From contig URKJ01000006.1 in assembly GCA_900548385.1 (NCBI GenBank), positions 62,001 to 126,000 of the forward strand: DNA of 64,000 bases, given 5' to 3'. The translations under genes and the position numbers were made by a program. The notes under the pieces were generated by a model. That model saw only the letters and a program-made list of their open reading frames with translations, had not been told where the DNA came from and ran no database searches. Positions 28,316-37,813 of this stretch are shown piece by piece (positions within the stretch are counted from its first letter, which is position 1; each line of letters starts with the position of its first letter). Origin of the DNA: an uncultured bacterium (lineage in GTDB: Bacteria > Verrucomicrobiota > Lentisphaeria > Victivallales > UBA1829).

Positions 28316-30504
28316 CAGCTCTTTTCTACCCCGGCGCGACGAAAACCGTTCTGCGGAATGCGCTTCTGATCCTTCCCCCGGCGTTTCTGTATTCGATGAA
28401 ATCCGATCTTCCGCATATCTTCCTGTTGACGGCGGTCATCCTGCTGATCCGTCTGTTCCGCCGCAAAAACCTGCCTTACGGCGACCGTCCGATCATCTAC
28501 TGCATCATGGCGGCTCTCGTGCTGACCGTCCTTCCCGATCTGCTCGTTTCTGCGGATGAAACCCGCTTCGGACTCTTCGACATCATGCTCCGTTCCAGTC
28601 TTGCGGTTCCGTTTCTGCTTTACACGGCGGCTTTGAGCTGTCTGTTTCCGCCGGATCCGGTGCGGCTCGCTCTGACAGCCGCCCCCGCGCTCGCCGCCAC
28701 TCTGATCTGCGGCGACATGTTCAACTCCTCCAACCTGTCCAACATCCTGCTGCCGTTTCTGGACGTTCCCCTGCGCCATTACCGCACCACTTATGCCGTG
28801 GCGGCAACGGTACAGGCGGCGTCTCTGCCGCTCTTTTTCTATTCGTCCTCCCGCTTTCTGCAACCGGAGGGAAGCAGACGCACGTCCGCCGTTACCCGCG
28901 GAATCATACGAGCCCTCTGTATTCTTCTGATCCCGGCCGTTGCGTTCTCCATGGCAAAATTCTACTACGCAAATGCGGGAATGTTCCGCAATCTGGAACT
29001 CTACTTTCTGCGGGCGGGCATGAGACGCCACCTGACGCGGCAGGGCATGATGATGCTTTCCAACTCCGTCAACCTCAACGTAACGCTCCGCCCGGAACTG
29101 CGCCGCAATCCGGACAATGTCCTGATCCGGGCGCGGACGGACACACCGCCCGGCTATCTGCGGGGCGGCGTTTATACAGCCTACCATAACGGACGCTGGA
29201 TCGCCGACAACGACAAGACCGTTCTGCCGGCAACCCGGCGCACCACGCTCCTGTCCGACAACACTTTCCTTCTGGCGGATTTTCCCGGTGAAGTCTCCGC
29301 AATCCCCGACGATCCGCGCACTCCGCCGCCGCTCCCGGCAAAGCGGGTCGATCTCTATTTTGACGGGCTTCTGACACGCGGAATCGTCCCCGTGCCCGGC
29401 AACACTTACCGTCTCGACGCCGTCGCCGACGGAGCGGAAGTCTCCGGAAACGGCATCTTTTCCCTGAACTCCTGGAAACGCGACGGCGGATGCACCTGCT
29501 TTATCTCCCGGTATGATCCGCAGGCGGCATGGCCCTACCCCAACGCCCCGGAGTCCCTGGCCCGACTCTCCGTCGTTCCCCGCGAACTTCAGGCACCGAT
29601 ACGGAAACTTGCCGGGGCGGTTCTCGCGGGAAAAACGATACGCTGCGATGCGGACAAACTTGCCGCGGTCATACACTGGCTTCAAACCGGCTTCCGTTAT
29701 TCGCTTGATTTCCGTCCTCCTCAGGACGGCTCCGATCCTGTTCTGCACTTTCTGACCAGAGCCGGACACGGACACTGCGAACTGTTCGCCAGTTCCGCCG
29801 TTCTGCTTCTGCGCAGTATGGGATTCCCCGCACGTTATGTGACCGGTTTCATCTGCGGGGAACGCAGTCCCCTGCTCCGCGCCTACATCGCACGGGCGGC
29901 AAACGCACACGCCTGGGCGGAAGTCTACCTGCCCGACGAAAAACGCTGGGTCCTTGCGGAAGCGACACCGCCGTCCGGCGACCTGCCTTCCGCACAAACC
30001 CATGCAAAACCGTCAGCGGGACGCTCCATTTACGATGCGCTGAAAGGATTCATGCAGATTACGTTCGCGGCGATCCGGCGCGGCTATTTCGCCGATGCCG
30101 TTCTGTCGGGTCTCAATTCGGTTTTCCTTTTTCTGTGGGCGATCTTCCGCAGACTGGAGATCAGCATTCCGCTGGCGGTTCTGGCATTCCTGCTGATCCG
30201 CCGCTTCCGCCGCGCACCGCGACGGACGGAGCTCCGTATTCCGGACAAACAACGGAAAAAACTCCGGGCCATGCTGGCGGGATTCGAGCGTTCATACGGA
30301 AAGCGCACCCGCAGGAAGCGTCCTCCGGAAGAGACTCTGACCGTATTTTACGCCGGCGAACCGGAAGAAATCCGCCAGTTGATCCGCGATTACGAAGCAC
30401 TCCGCTACCGTTCGGAAGCTCCGGACGATACGGAACTTCAAACTCTCCGGCTCCGGTTCCGGGCAGTCAGAAATAAAGGATCCATGCAGCCAGCAGGGAA
30501 ATAG
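28312..30504 (+). CDS. membrane transglutaminase-like protein (TgpA type)
   Basis: 730 residues. About six N-terminal membrane helices (1-220) precede an extracytoplasmic transglutaminase-like domain with Cys in GHGHCELFASSA, His in ANAHAWAEVY and an acidic partner in VLAEATPP, where Glu stands in the position often held by Asp. One more helix lies near residue 610, with a basic C-terminal tail. The start is GTG, overlapping the DUF58 stop (GTGA). The domain pair is typical of TgpA/DUF3488 proteins; activity could be peptide cleavage or crosslinking. Its last 38 bases overlap the convergent lactate permease gene. Confidence 0.85.
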   Translation: MTALFYPGATKTVLRNALLILPPAFLYSMKSDLPHIFLLTAVILLIRLFRRKNLPYGDRPIIYCIMAALVLTVLPDLLVSADETRFGLFDIMLRSSLAVPFLLYTAALSCLFPPDPVRLALTAAPALAATLICGDMFNSSNLSNILLPFLDVPLRHYRTTYAVAATVQAASLPLFFYSSSRFLQPEGSRRTSAVTRGIIRALCILLIPAVAFSMAKFYYANAGMFRNLELYFLRAGMRRHLTRQGMMMLSNSVNLNVTLRPELRRNPDNVLIRARTDTPPGYLRGGVYTAYHNGRWIADNDKTVLPATRRTTLLSDNTFLLADFPGEVSAIPDDPRTPPPLPAKRVDLYFDGLLTRGIVPVPGNTYRLDAVADGAEVSGNGIFSLNSWKRDGGCTCFISRYDPQAAWPYPNAPESLARLSVVPRELQAPIRKLAGAVLAGKTIRCDADKLAAVIHWLQTGFRYSLDFRPPQDGSDPVLHFLTRAGHGHCELFASSAVLLLRSMGFPARYVTGFICGERSPLLRAYIARAANAHAWAEVYLPDEKRWVLAEATPPSGDLPSAQTHAKPSAGRSIYDALKGFMQITFAAIRRGYFADAVLSGLNSVFLFLWAIFRRLEISIPLAVLAFLLIRRFRRAPRRTELRIPDKQRKKLRAMLAGFERSYGKRTRRKRPPEETLTVFYAGEPEEIRQLIRDYEALRYRSEAPDDTELQTLRLRFRAVRNKGSMQPAGK

Positions 30505-32086
30505 CGGTCAGGATCACGGTCGGAACCGTACAGAGCAGAATCAGTTTCCCCTCTTTTCCGGCAGCGTTGACCGTCGCGCAGGCGGCTACGACTCCGCTGA
30601 TGCGGATCATGCTGCCGATCCCGCCGCCGACCAGCTGAAGCGCGACGATTGCCGCCGCGGGAAGTTCCAGCAGACGCGCCGTGTCAAACTGAATAGAAAC
30701 GAACAGAATACTGGAAACCGTACAGGAACCGGAAAAGAACGTGCCGAGCACTCCGATCAGCGGGGCGGCAAGCGGATAAGCTCCCCCCATCAGCCGGGCG
30801 GCGGCTTCGGCAACCGTCGTCAGCATACCAGGCAGTCCGGCGGTATTGGTGTCGGAAAAAACCATGATCTGCACCATCGCCACACTTGCGACAATCGCCA
30901 CCGATGCGGAAGCGATCTGCACCCCGGCCTTCCGGCAGAGTGTCAGAATCTCCTTTCCCTTCAATCCGAACCAGAACGCGGAAGCAAACGCCACAAACAC
31001 AAACGGGACAATCCCCGGATTATTGAAGACCGCCCAGTTGAATCCGATCCCCGGCAATCCGGGGATCTCCGCCACGCTGATCCTGCCGAATGTATTCAGG
31101 AACGGTTTAAACGGGAGTCCGTCGAGCCGTGTCAGCACCAGCACCAGCGCAATGACGGCATACGGTGTCCATGCCTGCCAGACCGGAATCTCATGTTTTT
31201 CCATCTGCGGCGGCGGAACGGCGGTCGCCCCTTTCTGAAAGCCCCAGACGTGCCGGGGAACCAGAAATTTCCACCGGATCGCAAGAATCACAACGGGCAG
31301 CCCCGCAACCACGCCCAGCATCGACGGCAGTTCCGGTCCGAGAAAACGCGCCGTCAGATACCACGGCACCGTATATGCGGCTCCGCTGAACAGACAGAAC
31401 GGCACAATCTCAAGGATCGACCGCAAACGCCGCGTTTTCTCTTTGGAACAGGTCAGGACCAGAAACGCAACGGCGATCAGCGGAATAAACGTTCCGGACG
31501 ATGCAAAGATCCCGGCGGATTCCGTCACCACGCTCCGCATGAATTCCGCCGCGGGAATCCCGGCTTTTTCCAGATTGCCGGAAAGCGCGGACCCGACGGT
31601 CAGGACAGGCGTCCCCACCGCGCCGAACGTGACAGGCATCGTATTGCAGATCAGGGAGACCGCCACGGCGGCAGTCGCGGGAAAGCCGAGTCCGGCAAGC
31701 AGAGGCGCCGCCAGCGCCGCGGCCGCGCCGAATCCCGCCGCGCCTTCGATGAACCCGCTGAACAGCCACGCAATCACGATCAGCTGAATCCGGCGGTCCT
31801 CCGAGATCTGCGAAAACGAACGGTTGATGGATTCCAGCGCACCGGTTCTCTGAAGGATGTTCAGCAGCAGAATCGCTCCATAGATGATGAAGATGATATC
31901 CAGCGCTTTCAAGGCGCCGAGAAAGGATACTTCCGCCACATAAAGCGGTTTCATCCCCCATACGCCGCATCCGAGCGCGGCGGTCGCCAGCAGCGCAAGA
32001 AGCAGGGAAACCGGCGGAGAAACCTTGAACTTGCTCATCAGGAAAAGAGCGGCGAAAATCGGGAGCAAAGCGAGAAGCGCGTACAT
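30467..32086 (-). CDS. lctP: L-lactate permease (LctP family)
   Basis: 539 residues with about 12-14 membrane segments. LctP signatures include the segment IIYGAILLLNILQRTGALESI, shown here only by its ends (IYGAILLLN and RTGALESI), FIEGAAGFGAAAALAAPLL and LGTFFSGSCTVSS. It moves lactate or glycolate with protons. I begin at 32086, where an AGAGG site precedes MYALLALLP; the longer frame is not plausible protein. Its promoter points away from the transhydrogenase operon, and lactate metabolism may feed electrons to it. Confidence 0.9.
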   Translation of the reverse strand: MYALLALLPIFAALFLMSKFKVSPPVSLLLALLATAALGCGVWGMKPLYVAEVSFLGALKALDIIFIIYGAILLLNILQRTGALESINRSFSQISEDRRIQLIVIAWLFSGFIEGAAGFGAAAALAAPLLAGLGFPATAAVAVSLICNTMPVTFGAVGTPVLTVGSALSGNLEKAGIPAAEFMRSVVTESAGIFASSGTFIPLIAVAFLVLTCSKEKTRRLRSILEIVPFCLFSGAAYTVPWYLTARFLGPELPSMLGVVAGLPVVILAIRWKFLVPRHVWGFQKGATAVPPPQMEKHEIPVWQAWTPYAVIALVLVLTRLDGLPFKPFLNTFGRISVAEIPGLPGIGFNWAVFNNPGIVPFVFVAFASAFWFGLKGKEILTLCRKAGVQIASASVAIVASVAMVQIMVFSDTNTAGLPGMLTTVAEAAARLMGGAYPLAAPLIGVLGTFFSGSCTVSSILFVSIQFDTARLLELPAAAIVALQLVGGGIGSMIRISGVVAACATVNAAGKEGKLILLCTVPTVILTAISLLAAWILYF

Positions 32087-32123
32087 AAAATCCTCTGATA
32101 ATTCTGATTGTGCATATCCTGAT

Positions 32124-32152
32124 ACTATACTCTCAAAATATCTCAAAATCAA
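32124..32152 (-). promoter_or_regulatory. promoter for the lactate permease gene
   Basis: Minus strand: TTGATT, 17 bases, TATAGT, 38 bases upstream of the ATG. Confidence 0.55.
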
Positions 32153-32270
32153 CCATATTTTCTCTTTTTCCTGCACGGAAAAAGCCGGAGACCGCCGTCC
32201 CGGCCTGTTTTCCGTTTTCCTTCCGTCCGGGATCCCGGCGGAAAACTTGCGATTTATCCGTCTTTCACTC

Positions 32271-32298
32271 TTGAAAAGAATAAATCTTATGATAGATT
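32271..32298 (+). promoter_or_regulatory. promoter for the transhydrogenase operon
   Basis: TTGAAA, 16 bases, TAGATT; the ATG is 39 bases downstream behind a strong AGGGAGG site. Confidence 0.45.
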
Positions 32299-32336
32299 AT
32301 TCCGTTTATGAACATAACAAATAGGGAGGTTCAGTT

Positions 32337-32792
32337 ATGTCAACAGACTTCGCCTATCTGGAAGAGATAGGGCATGAAAAAGGGGATCTTATCAAGGGTC
32401 TCCAGTTGATTCAGCAGAAAGAAGGATATGTTTCCGACGACGCGATCCGTGCGGTCGCGGAGAATTTCGGCATGTCCCCCGCTGAGGTCGAAGGCGTTCT
32501 CACATTTTACGCCCAGTTCAAACGCGTCAAACCCGGAAGATTCCAGATCAGCAGCTGCGACGGCACCGCATGCCATATCAAAGGCACGCCGCTCATTCAG
32601 CAGTGGATCACCGCCGAACTCGGCATCAAGGACGGCGAAACCGATGCGGAAGGCAGATTCTCTCTCCAGACCGTCGCCTGCCTCGGTTGCTGCAGTCTTG
32701 CCCCCGTCATGGCGATAAACGGACGCGTCTATGGAAAACTCGACCGTAAAAACCTCGTCAAAATTCTGAATGAATACAGGAAAATGGACTGA
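32337..32792 (+). CDS. stnA: thioredoxin-like [2Fe-2S] subunit (NuoE/HydC/StnA type)
   Basis: 151 residues. The [2Fe-2S] ligands are in SCDGTAC (C-X4-C) and CLGCC, the four-cysteine pattern of NuoE/HydC subunits; the N-terminal helical part (GLQLIQQKEGYVSDDAI) is also typical. It relays electrons within a flavin complex. The three-gene order with a NuoF-like and a GltD-like subunit matches the Stn (Sporomusa-type) transhydrogenase, in which this is the smallest subunit. The subunit letter is from memory of that system, so the symbol is less sure than the family. Confidence 0.83.
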   Translation: MSTDFAYLEEIGHEKGDLIKGLQLIQQKEGYVSDDAIRAVAENFGMSPAEVEGVLTFYAQFKRVKPGRFQISSCDGTACHIKGTPLIQQWITAELGIKDGETDAEGRFSLQTVACLGCCSLAPVMAINGRVYGKLDRKNLVKILNEYRKMD

Positions 32793-32796
32793 TAAC

Positions 32797-34533
32797 ATGG
32801 CTCAGATCAAACGCATCAAAGTCGGAGTCGCATCCTGCGGACTCGCCGCCGGGGCGGGAGAAGTCCTCGAAGCTCTCACCCGGAACGCCGGTAACATCCC
32901 GGTCGTCGGCGTCGGATGTATCGGTCACTGTTACGCCGAACCGATCGTCGAAGTCGAAACCGACAACGGATCCGTCTTCTATTCCGCCGTCAAAGGCGAT
33001 GACGCTTCCGCAAAAAACATTCTTGAACTTTCCGAAAACGGCCGTTTCGTCATCCCCGAAAAACGCGCGGCAAAAGAAGCGCTCTATGTGACCCGTCTCG
33101 CCGGACGCATCGTTCCCTGCGACATGGAGGAATACAAGGCGAACGGCGGTTTTGGAGCTCTTGCCAAAGCCGTTGCAATGAAGCCCTCCGAAGTCGTCGA
33201 CGCCATCAAGCAGTCCGGACTCCGCGGACGCGGGGGCGGCGGCTTCCCCACCGGCATGAAGTGGTCGTTCCTCGCGGCAAAACAGGTACCCGAAAAAGTC
33301 CTGATCATGAACGCCGACGAAGGCGACCCGGGCGCATTCATGGACCGTTCCATGATGGAAAGCGTTCCGTTTCAGGTGTTGGAAGGAATGCTTATCGGCG
33401 CTTATGCGACCGGCGCAACCAAGCTGTTCATCTACTGCCGTGCGGAATATCCGCTGGCGATCAAGCACCTGAAAATCGCGATCAAGGCAATTCAGGAAGC
33501 CGGACTCGACAAGCTGCCCGGACGCGAAAAAGCGCTTGAAATCCGCATCAAGGAAGGCGCAGGCGCGTTCGTCTGCGGCGAAGAAACCTCGATGATCGCC
33601 TCGCTCGAAGGCAAACGCGGAACCCCGCGCTTCCGTCCTCCGTTCCCGACCGACAGCGGATGGAACGGCCTGCCGACCGCGATCAACAACGTTGAAACAT
33701 TCGCCAACATCGCTCCTCTTCTTGCCATGGGCGCGGAAAAATTCGCCTCCATCGGTTCCGAAAAGAGCAAAGGCACAAAGATTTTCGCTCTCGCCGGCGA
33801 CCTTAAAAATCCCGGGCTCACCGAAGTCCCGATGGGCGTCACGCTCGCGGAAATCGTTTACGACATCGGCGGTGCGGAACCCGGAACCGTAAAAGCGGTT
33901 CAGACCGGCGGTCCCTCCGGCGGCTGTATCCCCGCGGATAAATTCGACGTCAAGGTCGATTACGACTCCCTGAAAGAACTCGGCGCGATCATGGGATCGG
34001 GCGGACTCATCGTCATCGGCAACAACCGCTGCATGGTGGAAACCGCACGGTACTTCCTCTCGTTCACGCACCGGGAATCCTGCGGCAAATGCACGTTCTG
34101 CCGCGTCGGCACCATGCGCATGTACGAAACCCTCGAACGCATCACCGCCGGAAACGGAACGGAAGAGGATATCGCGTTTCTCGAAGACATCGGTCCGAAA
34201 ATCCGCAAGGGTGCGCTCTGCGGTCTCGGTCAGACGGCTCCGAATCCCGCACTTTCCACGATCCGCTACTTCCGCAACGAATACGAGGCTCACGTCAACC
34301 GGAAAGTCTGCCCGTCGCTCGTCTGCTCCACTCTTGTGGATCTCCAACTTGATCAGAGCAAATGCGTGAAATGCAAACTCTGCATCAAAAACTGCCCGAC
34401 CTCCACGATTTCCGAGAACTTCGTCATCGACAACGCAAATTGCCTCAAGTGCAATTCGTGTCTCGAAATCTGTCCGAAAAAGGCGATCAAGCGCGTTCCC
34501 CGCGGCGAGGGATTCAACTCAAACAACAAGTGA
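32797..34533 (+). CDS. stnB: NADH-binding FMN/iron-sulfur subunit (NuoF/HydB/StnB type)
   Basis: 578 residues. An N-terminal thioredoxin-like [2Fe-2S] domain (about 1-110) leads to the NuoF core with the FMN/NADH loop GRGGGGFPTGMKW, the motif ESCGKCTFCRVGTMRM for a [4Fe-4S] cluster, and a C-terminal double ferredoxin (CVKCKLCIKNCP, CLKCNSCLEICP). This is where NADH is oxidised or formed and, in the Hyd/Stn family, where flavin-based bifurcation is thought to occur. The ATG at 32797 follows the previous stop by 4 bases; the open frame starts earlier but overlaps that gene. Confidence 0.88.
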   Translation: MAQIKRIKVGVASCGLAAGAGEVLEALTRNAGNIPVVGVGCIGHCYAEPIVEVETDNGSVFYSAVKGDDASAKNILELSENGRFVIPEKRAAKEALYVTRLAGRIVPCDMEEYKANGGFGALAKAVAMKPSEVVDAIKQSGLRGRGGGGFPTGMKWSFLAAKQVPEKVLIMNADEGDPGAFMDRSMMESVPFQVLEGMLIGAYATGATKLFIYCRAEYPLAIKHLKIAIKAIQEAGLDKLPGREKALEIRIKEGAGAFVCGEETSMIASLEGKRGTPRFRPPFPTDSGWNGLPTAINNVETFANIAPLLAMGAEKFASIGSEKSKGTKIFALAGDLKNPGLTEVPMGVTLAEIVYDIGGAEPGTVKAVQTGGPSGGCIPADKFDVKVDYDSLKELGAIMGSGGLIVIGNNRCMVETARYFLSFTHRESCGKCTFCRVGTMRMYETLERITAGNGTEEDIAFLEDIGPKIRKGALCGLGQTAPNPALSTIRYFRNEYEAHVNRKVCPSLVCSTLVDLQLDQSKCVKCKLCIKNCPTSTISENFVIDNANCLKCNSCLEICPKKAIKRVPRGEGFNSNNK

Positions 34534-34548
34534 TTCGGAGTATTTACC

Positions 34549-36585
34549 ATGCCTGATATCAATTTCATCATCGACGGAAAGCCGCAGACCGCGGCTCCCG
34601 GAGAGACGATTCTTTCCGTGACCAGAAGAATGGGGCTGGATATTCCGACCCTGTGCTACAATCAGAAAATCTCCCGCACCACCTCCTGCTTCGTCTGCGT
34701 GGTGAAGGACCTCAAAACCGGCCGTTTCCTCCCCTCCTGCTCGGCATGTCCGGCGGAAGGACAGGAAATCGACGCTTCTTCCGAAGAAGTGCAGGAGATG
34801 CGCCGCACCGCCCTGAACCTGCTGCTCTCCGAGCATACCGGCGACTGCGAAGCTCCCTGCACGATGGCGTGTCCCGCACACGCTTCCGTGGAGGAATATG
34901 TCCGCGAAGGACGCAAAGGCAATTTCCTTGAGTCGCTGAAGATCATCAAAAAACGCATTCCGCTGCCGATGTCCGTCGGTCGTGTCTGTCCGCGTTTCTG
35001 CGAAAAAGACTGCCGGAAAAACATCTTCGGCAAAGCGGTTTCCATCAACGACTTCAAACGTCTTGCCGCCGATCTCTACTATGACACCTACATGGAAGAC
35101 CTTCCGGCGCTCAACGGTAAAAAAGTCGCAATCGTCGGAGCCGGTCCTGCGGGATTCGCCGCCGCATACGATCTCCGGCTCGCCGGCGTCGAATGCGTGA
35201 TGTTCGACAAACAGCCGGAAGCCGGCGGCATGCTCCGTTACGGCATCCCCGAATTCCGTCTTCCGAAAGCGATCCTCCGCCGGGAACTGGAACATTTCAA
35301 AAAAATGGGAATCTCCTGGGAATGCGGACGCGAACTCGGCAAAAATCTTTCCCTTGACAACCTGAAAGCCAACTACGACGCGGTCGTGATCGCAGTCGGG
35401 TCCTGGCAGGCAAGTTCCATGCGCATCGAAGGCGACGAACTGGCGGAAATGGGAATCGACTGGCTCGGTGCAATCGCGGATAAAAACTGGAAAGACTGCA
35501 AAAATCCGGGCAAGACACTGATCGTCGGCGGCGGAAACACCGCGATGGACTGCACCCGTACCGCGATCCGTCTCGGCGGCGATGCGACCATCGTCTACCG
35601 CAGAACTCAGAAAGAGATGCCCGCGGAAGCAATCGAAATCGAAGAGGCGGTGGAAGAAGGCGCCAAACTCCAGCTCCTTACCGCTCCGCTCCGGCTCTAT
35701 AAAAAAGAGAACGGCAAACTCTCGCTCGTCTGCCAGAAAATGGCGCTCGGCGAACCGGACGCTTCCGGACGCCGCAAACCGGAACCGGTTCCGGGCTCGG
35801 AATTTGAAATCGAAGCCGATACCGTAATCGCCGCAATCGGACAGCGCACCGTCACCCCTGCGGGTCTCAACGCCACCAAACGCGGCGATGTGGAAGTCTG
35901 TTCCAAAACTCTGCTCTGCACCGGAACCGACAATGTATTTGCAGTCGGCGACTGCGTCACCGGGCCGAAAACCGTCGTCGAAAGCCTTGCCTCCGCGCAC
36001 CGCACCGTGGAAGCTATCCTCGCGTTCTTCGACAAGCGCGACTATGTGCCCGCTCCGGAGTTCAATGTCTCCCGCGGTCATTGGAGCAGCCTGAAAAAAG
36101 ACGACATCGTGTTCCTGCACGAAGTCTCCGACGCGGAACGCGTAAAACCGGAACTGATTCCGCTGGAACAGCGTAAAACCACTTTCACCGAGATCTCGCC
36201 GACCATTCCCGCCGACAAGATCCGGAAGGAAGGCGAACGCTGTATCGAATGCAGCTGTACCGCCAAGAGCGATTGCAAACTCAAAAAGTATTCAACGCTT
36301 CTCGGCTGCGATCCGAAAAAATACAGCGGCGAACGCCCGCACGGCGCTCCGGATACCCGTCATCCGGTCATCATCTACGACCGGCAGAAATGCGTCCGCT
36401 GCGGAACCTGCGTAAAAGTCTGCGGAGAGATCATCAACAAGCATCTCCTCGCTCCGATGAACCGCGGATTTGAAACAGTTGTCGGAACGGCATTCAACAG
36501 CGGCCTCCCGCTCTCCTGCAAAGAGTGCGGCGCCTGTATTGAGGAATGCCCCGTCGGCGCTCTCGACTGGCGGATCAAAGAATAA
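34549..36585 (+). CDS. stnC: NADP(H)-binding FAD iron-sulfur oxidoreductase (GltD/NfnB/StnC type)
   Basis: 678 residues. Order: a [2Fe-2S] ferredoxin domain (LCYNQKISRTTSCFVC, then SCSACP), a GltD-type N-terminal cluster region (CEAPCTMACP, CPRFCEKDC), two Rossmann folds for FAD (GAGPAGFAAAYDL) and NADP(H) (GGGNTAMDCTRTA), an IECSCTAKSDC segment, and a C-terminal double ferredoxin (CVRCGTCVKVC, CKECGACIEEC). GltD-like enzymes do not normally have both ends. No H-cluster subunit exists here, so the unit is not a hydrogenase; it fits a transhydrogenase that couples NADH, NADPH and ferredoxin. Confidence 0.85.
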   Translation: MPDINFIIDGKPQTAAPGETILSVTRRMGLDIPTLCYNQKISRTTSCFVCVVKDLKTGRFLPSCSACPAEGQEIDASSEEVQEMRRTALNLLLSEHTGDCEAPCTMACPAHASVEEYVREGRKGNFLESLKIIKKRIPLPMSVGRVCPRFCEKDCRKNIFGKAVSINDFKRLAADLYYDTYMEDLPALNGKKVAIVGAGPAGFAAAYDLRLAGVECVMFDKQPEAGGMLRYGIPEFRLPKAILRRELEHFKKMGISWECGRELGKNLSLDNLKANYDAVVIAVGSWQASSMRIEGDELAEMGIDWLGAIADKNWKDCKNPGKTLIVGGGNTAMDCTRTAIRLGGDATIVYRRTQKEMPAEAIEIEEAVEEGAKLQLLTAPLRLYKKENGKLSLVCQKMALGEPDASGRRKPEPVPGSEFEIEADTVIAAIGQRTVTPAGLNATKRGDVEVCSKTLLCTGTDNVFAVGDCVTGPKTVVESLASAHRTVEAILAFFDKRDYVPAPEFNVSRGHWSSLKKDDIVFLHEVSDAERVKPELIPLEQRKTTFTEISPTIPADKIRKEGERCIECSCTAKSDCKLKKYSTLLGCDPKKYSGERPHGAPDTRHPVIIYDRQKCVRCGTCVKVCGEIINKHLLAPMNRGFETVVGTAFNSGLPLSCKECGACIEECPVGALDWRIKE

Positions 36586-36636
36586 ATCCGGTCCGGGAAA
36601 TGCTCCGGCATCTTCCCGGAAAACGGCACAAAAAAA

Positions 36637-36672
36637 CCGGACGCACATTTTTGAGTGTGCGTCCGGTTTTTT
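36637..36672. terminator. bidirectional terminator
   Basis: Perfect 11-base stem CCGGACGCACA with TGTGCGTCCGG, 8-base loop, TTTTTT on one side and AAAAAA on the other. It serves the transhydrogenase operon on the plus strand and the Gfo/Idh gene on the minus strand. Confidence 0.9.
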
Positions 36673-36719
36673 ATTGCCCGGCTCCGGACATGGAACCGGG
36701 ACAACGCCAACGGTCCCGG

Positions 36720-37802
36720 TCAGATACGGACCGGCTCGCCGCTGGCTGCGGATTGATAGATCGCGTCAAGAATCTTCATGACCGTCACGCCCTCTTCCGG
36801 CTGGACAAGGAACGGAGTATTGTCGCGAACCGCATCCGCGAACAGATGGAATGCGCTCGGCATACTGTGCGCGGTATGCATTTTACTGTCGAATGCGCGG
36901 CCGGCGATCTCGGAATAATATTCGACGTCATAAGTGTACCCCTCATTGAGGTTATACTGGTACATGCCGCCTTTGTCTCCGAGCAGACGGATCGTCTGGT
37001 GCTCGTTTTCCCTGATATTGCTCGCCCAGGAAGCATCCAGTTCCAGAGTGGTTCCGTTTTCAAATTTGATCATCGCGCAGGCGAGATCCTCAACGGTGTA
37101 TTCGAGCCCCTGTTTCTTTGCGAGTCCGGGACCGAACTTGCTGTAAGTGCTCGCCATGACCCAGACCGGCTTCGGATAGCCCATCAGCCAGAGAGCAAGA
37201 TCAAGACGGTGGACACCGAGGTCGATCAGAGGTCCGCCGCCGGACTGCTTCCTGTCATAGAACCAGGACCCCATCGGCGCGCCGGAACCGGTATTGAAAT
37301 TATTGGAAGCAAGACCGGGAATTCCGCGACGGCGGAACCAGACGCTCCGGGCGTAGTAAATATTGCCGAGCGCGCCTTCTTCGACCATCGCCTTCATCGC
37401 GCGGGACTGCGGATTGAACCGGTACGAGAAGTCGATTCCAAGCTTTTTTCCGCAGCGTTTCGCGGTATCCAGCATCTCCTGCGCTTCCTGCGCGTTCATT
37501 GCCATCGGTTTTTCGCAAAGAACATTCGCTCCGGCTTCCAGCCCCGCAATCGTCAGCGGATTGTGCTGATCGTTCGGAACGGCAACCGAAAGAATGTCGA
37601 GTTTCTCATTCCGGATCATGTCAATGCCTTCGGTATAGACCTTTCCATGAAATTCCGGCCAGCGCTCCGGAAGAAGCGCGCGGCGGTCCTCGCGCCGGTC
37701 CGCAATGGCAACGACTTCCACATCCGGATGAGCCAGATAACCGGACAGATGCCCGCCGCCCATGCCGAGCCCGATAACACCGGCTTTCAACTTTGCAGCC
37801 AT
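36720..37802 (-). CDS. Gfo/Idh/MocA-family NAD(P)-dependent oxidoreductase
   Basis: 360 residues. Rossmann start KAGVIGLGMGGGHLSGY; the nucleotide and catalytic motif is CEKPMAMNAQEA; the C-terminal alpha/beta dimerisation domain follows. Members oxidise or reduce sugars, inositols and related polyols; the substrate cannot be read from sequence. It is the second gene of an operon, 11 bases after thuA, so it likely handles the same sugar derivative. The longer upstream Met lacks a good ribosome site. Confidence 0.9.
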   Translation of the reverse strand: MAAKLKAGVIGLGMGGGHLSGYLAHPDVEVVAIADRREDRRALLPERWPEFHGKVYTEGIDMIRNEKLDILSVAVPNDQHNPLTIAGLEAGANVLCEKPMAMNAQEAQEMLDTAKRCGKKLGIDFSYRFNPQSRAMKAMVEEGALGNIYYARSVWFRRRGIPGLASNNFNTGSGAPMGSWFYDRKQSGGGPLIDLGVHRLDLALWLMGYPKPVWVMASTYSKFGPGLAKKQGLEYTVEDLACAMIKFENGTTLELDASWASNIRENEHQTIRLLGDKGGMYQYNLNEGYTYDVEYYSEIAGRAFDSKMHTAHSMPSAFHLFADAVRDNTPFLVQPEEGVTVMKILDAIYQSAASGEPVRI

Positions 37803-37813
37803 CTCCCCGCTCC

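Noticed and set aside
32337..36585. [FeFe] hydrogenase HydABC operon
   Set aside because: HydB- and HydC-like subunits are present but the third gene is a GltD-type flavoprotein without H-cluster motifs.
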